Part shown: positions 17,704 to 25,820 of the stretch, piece by piece | Numbering within the stretch: position 1 is the first letter of the stretch | Layout: every line of letters starts with the position of its first letter | NCBI GenBank assembly: GCA_958295685.1 | Contig: OY282365.1 | Location: 1,550,001-1,614,000, forward strand | Reading direction: 5' to 3' | Length of the DNA stretch: 64,000 nucleotides | From: an uncultured Dehalococcoidia bacterium | Lineage (GTDB): Bacteria; Chloroflexota; Dehalococcoidia; Lucifugimonadales; CATQGZ01 | Made by a program: the position numbers and the translations under genes | Notes under the pieces: generated by a model | Databases searched by the model: none | What the model was told of the DNA's origin: nothing | What the model saw: only the letters and a program-made list of their open reading frames with translations

Positions 17704-17990
17704 CCTCTTGACATCCGCGAACCCATGTACTACGATACTCGCATGGAAGGAACGCAGCCATGATCATGCCGAACCACGTTCACGGAACCAACCGGCCCGT
17801 AAGGGCACACGAGGGGCGCCCTCACTCCCGGGACCTGTCCCACAATTGTCCCAGAACTGTCCCACATCTGTACCACAAGTGTCCCACATCTGCACCACAT
17901 TTGTACCACGAAATCGAACCCTCAGCTACGAGATGGGACAAAATGGAACAGTTTGGGACAGTTTTCAGCAAAAACCGGCCCTGCCCCCCT
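17704..17990 (+). mobile_element. iteron element E2a with REP-transposase-like signature
   Basis: TTGACA (17708-17713), 17 bp, TACGAT (17731-17736); then ATG 17760 opening MIMPNHVHGTNRPVRAHEGR. The MPNHVHG motif is a hallmark of REP-associated tyrosine transposases (Y1/HUH). Only this short piece is left, with no catalytic Tyr domain, and the frame runs straight into seven 11-bp units of GTCCCAC-like words (17828-17910). After AGCTACGAGATGG comes the inverted word TGGGACAGTTTTC (about 17956-17968) and an A-run. A second copy is at 51925-52216 on the other strand. Confidence 0.65.
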
Positions 17991-18015
17991 GCTCGAACCC
18001 GCCTCCCACGCCGGG

Positions 18016-18262
18016 CAGGTAGCTCTCCACAAACCGCCCGCAGGACTCCCCAAGCACCCGGATGGACCTGTCGGATAGTGTCGGATAAGTGTCGGATAGT
18101 GTCGGATAAGTGTCGGATAGTGTCGGGTAATTCCGAGCCGTTTGAGCCCCTCCCAGCTACGAAATGCCCGCAATCCGACACTTTCGCAAAAATTTCCCGG
18201 AGCCCCCGATCCCCATGAGGCTGCCGGCGATGGGGACCGGCGCGTCACCCCAGTCAACCAGG
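18016..18262 (+). repeat. iteron element E2b (promoterless module)
   Basis: Starts with the shared block CTCCACAAACCGCCCGCAGG. It continues with six GTCGGATA words alternating at 10 and 11 bp (18066-18128), then AGCTACGAAATG and the inverted word ATCCGACACTTTCGC followed by AAAAATT (18173-18195). The block CACCCCAGTCAACC follows (18247-18260), shared with E1. No promoter of its own is seen; it sits directly behind E2a. Confidence 0.75.
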
Positions 18263-18309
18263 TGGGGGCTATATGCCGTCCCCTCTGTACGACGTCGCAG
18301 GGTTAGCCA

Positions 18310-18912
18310 ATGAGAGTGGCCATATCCGTCTGGGGACTGGCAGCGCTGGCGGCGCTGGCCTCGGCGTGCGGCTCCGAGCCACCCGCCGCCACTCCGACCG
18401 CGGCCCCGACGGAGACCCCGCGGCCCACCCCGACGCGGGTGCTGGCGCCGACCGCCACCGCGCTCCCACGGCCCACTCCGATGACGATACGAACCGTCAC
18501 ACAGCCGGAACCCGCCGCAGACTTCGAGATCGGCCTCCTCTCCGGCGGAAGGCTGAGCCTGTCCGAACTCCGGGGCAGCGTGGTCGTCCTCAACTTCTGG
18601 GCCTCCTGGTGCCCTCCGTGCAGGGACGAGATGCCCTTCTTCGAGAACGTCTACCGGGAGTACCGCGACAGGGGCGTCGTGTTCGTCGGAGTCGCGGTCT
18701 CGGACGTCGAGGAGAGGGCGCGTGACTTTGCCGAGAGGATTGGTGTATCCTACCCGATAGGACTCGACCCCGGCCATATCGCCGAGACCTACCGAATAAC
18801 CGCGATGCCGACGACCTACTTCATCGACGAGGAGGGCGTCATATCGAAGAAGTTGCAGGGCCCCGCCAACGAGGGCGCGCTGCGCTTCTTCATCGACAGC
18901 CGGGTCAAGTAG
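18310..18912 (+). CDS. TlpA-family thioredoxin-like lipoprotein
   Basis: 200 residues. The N-terminus is a lipoprotein signal (hydrophobic stretch, then LASAC with the lipidated Cys at 20) followed by a Pro/Thr-rich linker. From about residue 70 a TlpA/ResA fold follows, with LNFWASWCPPCRDEM (Cys101 and Cys104) and the cis-Pro motif AMPTTYFID. It is expected to be anchored outside the membrane and to reduce disulfides, for example in apocytochrome maturation. It leads a short operon with the zinc-ribbon gene 9 bp downstream. Confidence 0.92.
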   Translation: MRVAISVWGLAALAALASACGSEPPAATPTAAPTETPRPTPTRVLAPTATALPRPTPMTIRTVTQPEPAADFEIGLLSGGRLSLSELRGSVVVLNFWASWCPPCRDEMPFFENVYREYRDRGVVFVGVAVSDVEERARDFAERIGVSYPIGLDPGHIAETYRITAMPTTYFIDEEGVISKKLQGPANEGALRFFIDSRVK

Positions 18913-18921
18913 GAGGCAGCC

Positions 18922-19860
18922 ATGCTCTGTTCCCGATGCGGCCATGAGAACCCGGACGACGCCCGATTCTGCGGCGAGTGCGGCGAACCCCAGCAGGTAG
19001 AGGAGAGGCGCGAGCCGGGCCTCTACCGTCCTCTGGACAGCGCTCCACCGGGAGGGGCCGTCCCGGCCGCATCCCCAACAGAGCCGACGGACATCCCTCC
19101 GCGCGACCTCGGCCAGCTGATCGGCGAGACCTTCAGAATCTACGGGAAGGCGATCCTCCCGCTCTTCGTCATCGCGCTCGTCTCCCAGATCCCAAACATG
19201 CTTGGCATCGCGCTCAGCCCGGGCGGAGAGCCGATCAGTGCGGACCGGGAGTTCGACTACACGACAGGCCTCATTCTGCCACTGCTGGGCTTCCTGATCT
19301 CCATCCCATCCACGGCCGCGGCCGTCTTCTGCGTCGGGCAGGCGCTGACGGGGCGGAACGTGGACGTGATTACCTGCTACTCTCGAGCCCTGAGCGTCCT
19401 GGTCCCCTCGGCGGTCGTCATCATAATCGTAACCCTGGCGCTCATCGGCTCGGGCGTCCTGATGCTCATTGTCATAGGCATCCCACTCTTCTTCTACCTG
19501 CTGGTCGTCTGGTTCTTCGCCGTGCAGGCCGTCGTCATCGAGGGCAGGGACGGGATATCCGCCCTCGGTCGAAGTCGGGAGTTGACCCGCGGAAGCTGGT
19601 GGCGTCTGTTTGGGATAGGCGTCGTATTCACACTGATCTTCTTTGCTGTCCTGTTCCCCGGCGTAATTGTTTCAGGCATCATCAGCGTGATCAGAATAGA
19701 GTTGCTTGCGATTGGAATAGGAGCGGCCACCGCCGTTGCGATTCCCCTCCTCTACATCGGCAGCGTGTTGGTCTACGTCGACCTGCGGGTGCGAAAAGAG
19801 GGCTACAGCCTGCAGGCGCTCGCGGACGACCTCCGCCGCCGCCCGGAGCAGGCGCGGTAG
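18922..19860 (+). CDS. zinc-ribbon membrane protein of unknown function
   Basis: 312 residues. An N-terminal zinc ribbon (MLCSRCGHENPDDARFCGECG, four Cys) is followed by a linker and then five to six transmembrane segments (about 75-295). The membrane part has the IGETFRIYGKAILPLFVIAL opening and the RSRELTRGSWWRLFGIGVVF segment. Both are typical of the large DUF-type families related to the membrane domain of glycerophosphodiesterases. It overlaps the next gene by 1 bp. Function not assignable. Confidence 0.8.
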   Translation: MLCSRCGHENPDDARFCGECGEPQQVEERREPGLYRPLDSAPPGGAVPAASPTEPTDIPPRDLGQLIGETFRIYGKAILPLFVIALVSQIPNMLGIALSPGGEPISADREFDYTTGLILPLLGFLISIPSTAAAVFCVGQALTGRNVDVITCYSRALSVLVPSAVVIIIVTLALIGSGVLMLIVIGIPLFFYLLVVWFFAVQAVVIEGRDGISALGRSRELTRGSWWRLFGIGVVFTLIFFAVLFPGVIVSGIISVIRIELLAIGIGAATAVAIPLLYIGSVLVYVDLRVRKEGYSLQALADDLRRRPEQAR

Positions 19861-20090
19861 TGAAGACCGCGACGTGGGTGGCCGGCAGCGCGATTGCCTT
19901 CGGGCTGGCGGTGCTTGCCGGCTACTGGGTCGTGTCCGTGCTCGCCCTCTTCGGCGCCGCCGACATTCCGCTCCCCATCAAGATAGCGGTGGCCGCCGTC
20001 CTGGCGGGCGCGGCATTGCTTCTGATAGTCGTGGTGGTCCAACGGCTCCGTGACCGGAAGGAAGAGAACCTCGAGGAGGTAGAGTATTGA
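19860..20090 (+). CDS. small two-helix membrane protein
   Basis: 76 residues from GTG 19860, overlapping the previous stop by one base. Two hydrophobic helices (about 5-30 and 40-62) are followed by a charged cytoplasmic tail RLRDRKEENLEEVEY. It overlaps the next gene by TTGA. No homology recognised; overlapping stops suggest cotranslation with both neighbours. Confidence 0.7.
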   Translation: MKTATWVAGSAIAFGLAVLAGYWVVSVLALFGAADIPLPIKIAVAAVLAGAALLLIVVVVQRLRDRKEENLEEVEY

Positions 20091-20410
20091 TCATAGTGAC
20101 CACCGACGAGATACCTGGCCAGCAGGTCGAAGAGGTGATGGGCATGGTGATGGCCAACTCGGTGCGCGCCAAGCACCTGGGACGGGACATCATGGCGGGC
20201 TTCCGAAACATAGCCGGCGGAGAGATCACGGAGTACACGAAGCTGCTCGCCGAATCGCGCGAGCTCTCGATGCAGCGCATGTCCGAGAGGGCGCATGCGA
20301 TGGGCGCCAACGCCATCGTGGGCGTTCGGTTCATCACCGCGGGCATCGCCCAGGGCGCGTCCGAGATACTCGCCTACGGCACAGCCGTCAAAGTAATCCG
20401 GCAGCCCTGA
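20087..20410 (+). CDS. YbjQ family (heavy-metal-binding domain) protein
   Basis: 107 residues from a TTG start overlapping the previous stop. MIIVTTDEIPGQQVEEVMGMV, then the GGEITEYTKLLAESRELSMQRM helix and GANAIVGVRF, are the YbjQ/UPF0145 signature. These proteins form homopentamers; a metal-binding role is proposed for the family but not proven. Last gene of the TlpA-zinc-ribbon operon. Confidence 0.88.
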   Translation: MIIVTTDEIPGQQVEEVMGMVMANSVRAKHLGRDIMAGFRNIAGGEITEYTKLLAESRELSMQRMSERAHAMGANAIVGVRFITAGIAQGASEILAYGTAVKVIRQP

Positions 20411-20544
20411 CCCCTCACCTGCGCCGGATCGCCCGCCCCGTGGCTGCCTTCCTTGCGGCACTCAAAATCGCCCTGATATAGTCTACGACACGGGTCAGTA
20501 CCAGGCTGTCCACGACCGACGTGGCGACCACCCGCGCAACAAGT

Positions 20545-20620
20545 GGGGCTGTAGCTCATCTGGGAGAGCGCTTCAATGGCATTGAAGAGGTAGGGGGTTC
20601 GAGTCCCCCCAGCTCCACCA
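20545..20620 (+). tRNA. tRNA-Ala (anticodon GGC)
   Basis: A 76-nt cloverleaf. Acceptor GGGGCTG pairs with CAGCTCC, the D arm is GCTCATCTGGGAGAGC, the anticodon arm is CTTCA-ATGGCAT-TGAAG with anticodon GGC, the T arm carries GGTTCGAGTCC, and CCA is encoded. It lies 12 bp before the large methyltransferase gene and marks the left border of the defence island. I looked for a second copy of its 3' end further right as an attachment site and did not see one. Confidence 0.95.
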
Positions 20621-20632
20621 AGACTCGTCGGT

Positions 20633-23600
20633 ATGACATCACCTACTGCCAACCAGACATACGCGCGCCTCGAGGCCGCCTTTGGCGAGGGGCGAAGGTG
20701 GACTTCGCAGGCCCGCTCCTCTGCGACGGTCTGGGAGACGCCGGTCTATCACCTCATGTGGTCGGACGGCGCTTCGAGTGAAACCGAGTTGCGCCGGTTG
20801 TGGGAGACGCGAAAGGGCCGCCAGGCCTATCCGGTCGTTCTGCTGGCTCCATCGGACGATGAATCCAAAGTTCGGGTCGCCGGTCCGCAGGACGCCCGGC
20901 CCATTCGGGAGTTACCCGCCGGGCGGGTCCTCGATCTGTTGGAGATGAGCCGGGGTCTGGCGGCCCGTGAAGCTGCCGCCTTCCTCGCCCGGGAGTTCAG
21001 CCGTCTCGAGGAGGCGGTGGTTCCCGGTCTGCGAGTCAAGGACCTGCTCACGCCCCACTTCGTGCGCGAGCGGCTGCGCCGGTCTATCAACGAACAACTA
21101 TTGGCTCGCGCCGTCGAAGGGATGGCCCCCACCGGCAGCGTGGCATGGCGCCCCCTGTTCCAGGGCATGGGCTACCAGGTCGAGCATCTTCCCCGGCGCG
21201 GTTACCTGCTGCGCCACGACAACGCGCCGGTTGCCGTCGTGCATCCACTCCGCGACCCATCCCAGTTCAGCCGCCTCACCGACAACGGAGAACTGCCCGA
21301 AGGGATGCTCCTGGCCGACTGTGGGCAGCACGGGGCGCAATGGGGCATCCTGGCCGCTGCTGGCCGCTACCGGCTGTTTCAGCGGCGGCCTCCGGTGGGA
21401 CCGGCGACGGGGCAGCACGTGGAGATAGACACCGACGAGTTGGAGCGCAAGGACCGCCTCTATCTCGGCCTTCTCGCCCCAGGGTCGCTGAAGGAAAACG
21501 GCTGGCTCAGCGAGTGGGTCACGGACGCGAAGAACTTCGGCGAGGAGCTGCGCAAGGACCTGGAGGAGCGCCTCAAGGACGCGCTGCCCAAAATCGCGCG
21601 GGGACTTGGCGAGTATCTCGAATCGCAGGGCGCTGACCTGAGCGACCGGGATCAACTCCGCCAGATCGAGGAAGCCGCGCTGACCCTGGTGTTCCGGTTC
21701 ATGTTCCTGCTGCACACCGAGGCCCGCGGCTACCTGCCCATCGGCTCGGCCGCCTACCGCCCGCACAGCGCGCGCCAGCTTGCCGAAGACTCCCGGATGG
21801 CACAGTCCTTGTTCAGCCGGAGAGCCACCCAGCGATGGGACCGGCTGAGAACGCTGGTGCGGATGGTGCGGACAGGAGACCGCTCCGCCGGAGTGCCGGC
21901 CTACAACGGCAGCCTCTTCGCCGCCTCCGGCTTCCCCGGCAGCGCATTGCTGGAACGGGCCGAGGTCGCCGACGTTCACCTCGCTCCCGCGCTCGCGGCC
22001 ATCGCCTACGACACTGACAAGCCGGACGCCCCCGGGCTGGACTACGCCGGCCTGCAGATCGGCCACCTGGGAGCCATCTACGAAGCCCTCCTCACCCTGC
22101 GGCTGACCCGCGCCCCGGAAGACCTGGCCTACGACTCCAGGCAGGAGGTGTTCCGCCCCGTCCGCGCTGGCGAGCAGCCGGAGGTGACCAGGGCGCAACT
22201 CTACTACCAGGCCGAGACCGGCGGACGCAAGGCCGGAGGCGTGTTCTACACGCGGCACGAGTTCGTGGACCACCTGCTCGAACATTCGCTGCTGCCGGCC
22301 CTCGAAGAGCACCTCGAAGGGATCAAAAAGCTGGCCGATAGGGACTCCGACGAAGCGGCGCGCCGGCTGTTCGACTTCTCGGTGGTGGACCCGGCCATGG
22401 GCAGCGCCCACTTCCTCACCGCCGCCCTGTCCAAGATGGCCGACCGCATCGATCTGTTCCTAGCCGAGGTGGGCGGCCTGCCTGTCGCCCGACAGTTCAA
22501 AGAACTGGCGCAGGAGGGAGACTCGACAAGCCGCCCGCCCGAGGACGTAGACAAGCTCCACAGGCTCATACTCAAACGCTGCATCTACGGCGTCGACCTC
22601 TCACCAATGGCCGTGGAGGTCGCCAACGTCACGCTGTGGCTCGCGTCCTTCGTCCCAGGCCTGGCCCTCTCCTACCTGGGCAGCAACCTCAAGTGCGGTG
22701 ACGCCCTCATCGGCGTGGCCGACCCGTACGTCGTCGGCGCAGCGGACAGCCCACTGTTCACGGGCCAAGCAGTGGGCGACGCCATGAAGCGCGCCGCCGC
22801 GTTGCAACGTAAGTTGGCCGAAAACCCGGACCGAACCCCTGACGAGGTGAAACGCTCGGAGGAGTTGGCAGCTGACCTTCGCGAGGCCACCGCCGGACTG
22901 AGAACCGCCTTCGACCTGTGGGCCGCGGAGCCCCTTGGACTGGACGGCGCCAGGCATGACCTGGAGATCAACGCGGAGGCCATCATAGCAGGCGACGAAG
23001 CCAAGACCGCCAAGATAGCCGGCGCTATCGGCAAGGCCGAGGACATGGCTTCGCGCTACCGCTTCTTCCACTGGCCGCTGGAGTTCCCCAACGTCTTCCA
23101 CCGCGACCGCCCAGGCTTCGACGTCGTGGTCGGCAACCCGCCGTGGGACGAGATAACCGTCGAGGAACTCGCCTTCTACGCGCTGCGGGAGCCAGGGCTG
23201 CGGGGACTGCCGAACTTGGCCGATAGGAGAAAGCGCATTGCCCAGCTTGACCTACAGAATCTGGCCTGGCGGGGAGAGTTCGAGGCAGAGCAGGCAAAGC
23301 TGGCGACCGTCCGAGGCTTCTTCTCAGAAAGCGGAGGCTATCAGCTTCAGGGAGTTGGCGACAAAGACCTGTACCAGCTCTTCTGCGAGCGGTACAGCCA
23401 TTTGGTCCGCCAGAACGGGCGGCTGGGCGTGGTGCTCCCCAGGACGGCGTTCCTCGCAAAAGGAGCCAGGAGGTTTAGAGAATGGTTGTTTACTAATAAC
23501 AGTTTGAGACGCCTTGATCTCCTTCTCAACAACAGGGGTTGGGCTTTCACTATTGTTCATCCGCAATACACGATTGCTTTATTGACTGGTCAGCGCAGAA

Positions 23601-24610
23601 TGCCAACCGAGCAAGCCACCCTCCAAGTAACCGGGCCTTCCGCAAGCCTCAAAGAGTTCCAGGATGTAGCACGCGGTCAGGGCGTCAGCATCCCGGTGTC
23701 CTCCCTGGGGAGTGCCCGCGTTGTGCCGCTGCTGCCAAGTCAACTGCACGCCGACGTGCTTGCCAAGTTGCGGCGCGGCGTCCAGTTCGACGCCCTGCAA
23801 AACCCAAAAGACCAAAGAACAAGAGGGCGCGCTGCTGCGTCTCGTCTAGTTCCCTATACGGAGTTGCACGAGACGCAGCAGCGCGCCCTCTTCTCTCACG
23901 CTCGAGGCACTCCTGTATGGAAGGGCCGTTCCTTCAATCAGTACGAGCCTCATGGCAATGAACCAGCTGGATACTCTGTTTGGAATGAGGTTCTTTCATT
24001 CGCGCAACAGAAGCGGATGCGCTCCCCGATCTTCAAGCGAATGTTTCCTAGCGAAGTCCTCGAGGACCCAAGCACGCACCCGATGCAATACTCCCGTGTC
24101 GCATTTCGTAACATAGGACGGGCCACCGACTCCCGCACATCAATAGCCTGTCTCATACCACCACGGACCCCACTTACGAATGCCGCACCATATTTGGTTT
24201 TCGGTAACTGGCCGCTAACAGAACAGGCGTTCGTTCTTGGCGTGTTGAACAGCATCCCCTTCGACTGGTCTGTGAGAAGGTGTATCGAAACCACTTTCAA
24301 TTTCTACATACTCAACATGCTCTGCTTTCCAAATTGGGAGGATGCTGACTGGCAGCGCGTCGGCAGTCTGGCCGCCCGCCTGTCCTGCGTGGACGAGAGA
24401 TTCGCCGAGTTCGCCGCGGAGGCTGGAGTGGAGTGCGGGCCGTTGACCGACGCCCAGCGCAGCAACAAGCGGGCGGAGATCGACGCGCTGGTCGCCCACG
24501 CCTACGGTCTGACCGAGGACGAACTGTGCTTCATCTTCACCGACTTCACCGAGAACGCCGTCAGCCCCGCCTACCGGCGGCTGGTGATGCAGAAGTTCGA
24601 GGGCCTGTAG
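20633..24610 (+). CDS. large adenine-specific DNA methyltransferase, Eco57I/PglX-like
   Basis: 1325 residues. The methyltransferase core has motif I DPAMGSAHF (586-594) preceded by FYTRHEFVDHLLEHSLLPAL, and motif IV NPPW at 835-838 (DVVVGNPPWDE). This is the N6-adenine Eco57I/PglX class. The long N-terminal part (1-520) and the C-terminal part (target recognition) have no motif I can name. Size and class resemble DrmMI of class 1 DISARM and type IIG/BREX methylases. It is followed by element E3 and then by DUF5131 and PLD-helicase genes, so a restriction-like defence role is likely but inferred. Confidence 0.88.
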   Translation: MTSPTANQTYARLEAAFGEGRRWTSQARSSATVWETPVYHLMWSDGASSETELRRLWETRKGRQAYPVVLLAPSDDESKVRVAGPQDARPIRELPAGRVLDLLEMSRGLAAREAAAFLAREFSRLEEAVVPGLRVKDLLTPHFVRERLRRSINEQLLARAVEGMAPTGSVAWRPLFQGMGYQVEHLPRRGYLLRHDNAPVAVVHPLRDPSQFSRLTDNGELPEGMLLADCGQHGAQWGILAAAGRYRLFQRRPPVGPATGQHVEIDTDELERKDRLYLGLLAPGSLKENGWLSEWVTDAKNFGEELRKDLEERLKDALPKIARGLGEYLESQGADLSDRDQLRQIEEAALTLVFRFMFLLHTEARGYLPIGSAAYRPHSARQLAEDSRMAQSLFSRRATQRWDRLRTLVRMVRTGDRSAGVPAYNGSLFAASGFPGSALLERAEVADVHLAPALAAIAYDTDKPDAPGLDYAGLQIGHLGAIYEALLTLRLTRAPEDLAYDSRQEVFRPVRAGEQPEVTRAQLYYQAETGGRKAGGVFYTRHEFVDHLLEHSLLPALEEHLEGIKKLADRDSDEAARRLFDFSVVDPAMGSAHFLTAALSKMADRIDLFLAEVGGLPVARQFKELAQEGDSTSRPPEDVDKLHRLILKRCIYGVDLSPMAVEVANVTLWLASFVPGLALSYLGSNLKCGDALIGVADPYVVGAADSPLFTGQAVGDAMKRAAALQRKLAENPDRTPDEVKRSEELAADLREATAGLRTAFDLWAAEPLGLDGARHDLEINAEAIIAGDEAKTAKIAGAIGKAEDMASRYRFFHWPLEFPNVFHRDRPGFDVVVGNPPWDEITVEELAFYALREPGLRGLPNLADRRKRIAQLDLQNLAWRGEFEAEQAKLATVRGFFSESGGYQLQGVGDKDLYQLFCERYSHLVRQNGRLGVVLPRTAFLAKGARRFREWLFTNNSLRRLDLLLNNRGWAFTIVHPQYTIALLTGQRRMPTEQATLQVTGPSASLKEFQDVARGQGVSIPVSSLGSARVVPLLPSQLHADVLAKLRRGVQFDALQNPKDQRTRGRAAASRLVPYTELHETQQRALFSHARGTPVWKGRSFNQYEPHGNEPAGYSVWNEVLSFAQQKRMRSPIFKRMFPSEVLEDPSTHPMQYSRVAFRNIGRATDSRTSIACLIPPRTPLTNAAPYLVFGNWPLTEQAFVLGVLNSIPFDWSVRRCIETTFNFYILNMLCFPNWEDADWQRVGSLAARLSCVDERFAEFAAEAGVECGPLTDAQRSNKRAEIDALVAHAYGLTEDELCFIFTDFTENAVSPAYRRLVMQKFEGL

Positions 24611-24719
24611 GGAATCCAAGCCGCCAAATCCTGAGAATCCTGATTGGTGATAGGGTCCTCCCCTCTGGCAGCGGGTCTGAGGGTCACTCGCCACTCGCCA
24701 CTCGCCACTGACCCCGGCC
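24611..24719 (+). repeat. short spacer with CACTCGC micro-repeat
   Basis: Contains about three and a half units of an 8-bp word (ACTCGCCA type, 24685-24712) directly before the E3 promoter. The reverse complement, GTGGCGAGTGG-like, also forms the GA-rich repeat at 52553-52618 beside element E4b, so the simple repeat seems to travel with the iteron elements. Confidence 0.5.
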
Positions 24720-25000
24720 ACCGGCCCTTGACAACCACGAACCGCTGTGCTACGGTTTGCCCATGACACAGCCGACTCTCTCCACAAACCGCCCGCAGGA
24801 CTCCTGCATCGCCTGCGTTGACCTGTCGCATAGGTGTCGCATAGGTGTCGCATAGGTGTCGCATAGGTGTCGCATAAGTGTCGCATAGTGTCGCATAGTG
24901 TCGCATAGTGTCAGCCAAAATCAGCCCTCCCAGCTACGAAATGGCCGTGAAATACCCGCAATGCGACACTTTCGCAAAAAAGTTCCAGAGCCGGAAGGGG
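24720..25000 (+). repeat. iteron element E3
   Basis: TTGACA (24728-24733), 17 bp, TACGGT (24751-24756). Then ATG 24763 opens a 30-codon ORF MTQPTLSTNRPQDSCIACVD that ends inside the iterons. Eight GTCGCATA words follow at 11 then 10 bp spacing (24824-24910), then CAGCTACGAAATGG (24926-24943) and the inverted word ATGCGACACTTTCGC with an A-run (24960-24982). The inverted word is the exact complement of AAGTGTCGCAT in the array. It lies between the methyltransferase and DUF5131 genes. Confidence 0.8.
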
Positions 25001-25010
25001 CATTGTCGCC

Positions 25011-25820
25011 ATGCCATCGACGATTGAATGGACGGATGAGACGTGGAACCCGGTCACGGGCTGCACGCGCGTGTCCCCCGGCTGCGACCACTGCTACATG
25101 TTCGCTCTGTACCCCAGGCTGAGAGCTATGGCAGTCCCTGGATACACGGGAGGCCCCGAGGAGATCCGACTGCTGCCTGAGCGGCTGGATGCCCCATTGC
25201 GCTGGAGAACGCCCCGTCGCGTCTTCGTCAACAGCATGTCGGACGTCTTTCACCCTCGCGTGCCCTACGATTTCGTCACGAAGGTGTTTGACGCCATGCG
25301 CGCGTCAGCAGCGCAGCGTGGACACATATTCCAGGTCCTGACAAAGCGGCCGGGGCGGGCCGTTGGATGGTGGAATCGCAACCAGTACCGTTACGGGAGG
25401 GTGTGGCCGGCCGGAGTATGGATAGGCACGTCGGTGGAGAGCCAGAAATACGCGCCGCGTATTTCCGTGCTGTCTCGGCTGCCGGCGGCGGTGCGCTTTG
25501 TGTCCGCGGAACCACTGCTCGAGGCGGTCGATCTGAGCGGATGGCTCCGCCGAGGAGACGTCCAGTGGGTCATCGCCGGAGGTGAAAGCGGCCCGGCCGC
25601 CAGGCCGATGGACCTCGACTGGGCGCGGGACCTGCGGGACCAGTCACGCCAGGCGGGCGTAGCGTTCTTCCTCAAGCAGCTTGGGGGAAAGCGCGGCAAG
25701 CGGTCGGGAGATGAAGCTGTCATGGACGGGGAAACGTGGAGACAAATGCCCTATCTTCGCCGCAAGCAACCCAAGAGGCATACCCATTGCAGACCACATA
25801 TTGAAAAAGTGGTGACATGA
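25011..25820 (+). CDS. DUF5131 (phage Gp37/Gp68) family protein
   Basis: 269 residues. IEWTDETWNPVTGC with C18, C25 and C28 (CTRVSPGCDHCY) is the three-cysteine signature of the Gp37/Gp68 family. Later motifs VFVNSMSDVFH, FQVLTKRPGR and WVIAGGESG are also family-typical. The cysteine spacing hints at an iron-sulfur or metal site; the biochemical function is unknown. Relatives are frequent in phages and defence loci, often beside a three-Cys-motif partner. Its stop overlaps the ATG of the PLD-helicase gene, so the two are cotranslated. Confidence 0.88.
   Translation: MPSTIEWTDETWNPVTGCTRVSPGCDHCYMFALYPRLRAMAVPGYTGGPEEIRLLPERLDAPLRWRTPRRVFVNSMSDVFHPRVPYDFVTKVFDAMRASAAQRGHIFQVLTKRPGRAVGWWNRNQYRYGRVWPAGVWIGTSVESQKYAPRISVLSRLPAAVRFVSAEPLLEAVDLSGWLRRGDVQWVIAGGESGPAARPMDLDWARDLRDQSRQAGVAFFLKQLGGKRGKRSGDEAVMDGETWRQMPYLRRKQPKRHTHCRPHIEKVVT

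Noticed and set aside
17760..18218. A 152-codon protein-coding gene across E2a and E2b
   Set aside because: After the MPNHVHG start the sequence is translated iterons and shared non-coding blocks; other copies break the frame, so it is treated as an element rather than a gene.
20545..20620. tRNA-Ala 3' end as an integration (att) site of the defence island
   Set aside because: No second copy of the GGTTCGAGTCC-CCA end and no integrase gene were seen up to 48 kb. The tRNA marks the island edge, but site-specific integration is unsupported.
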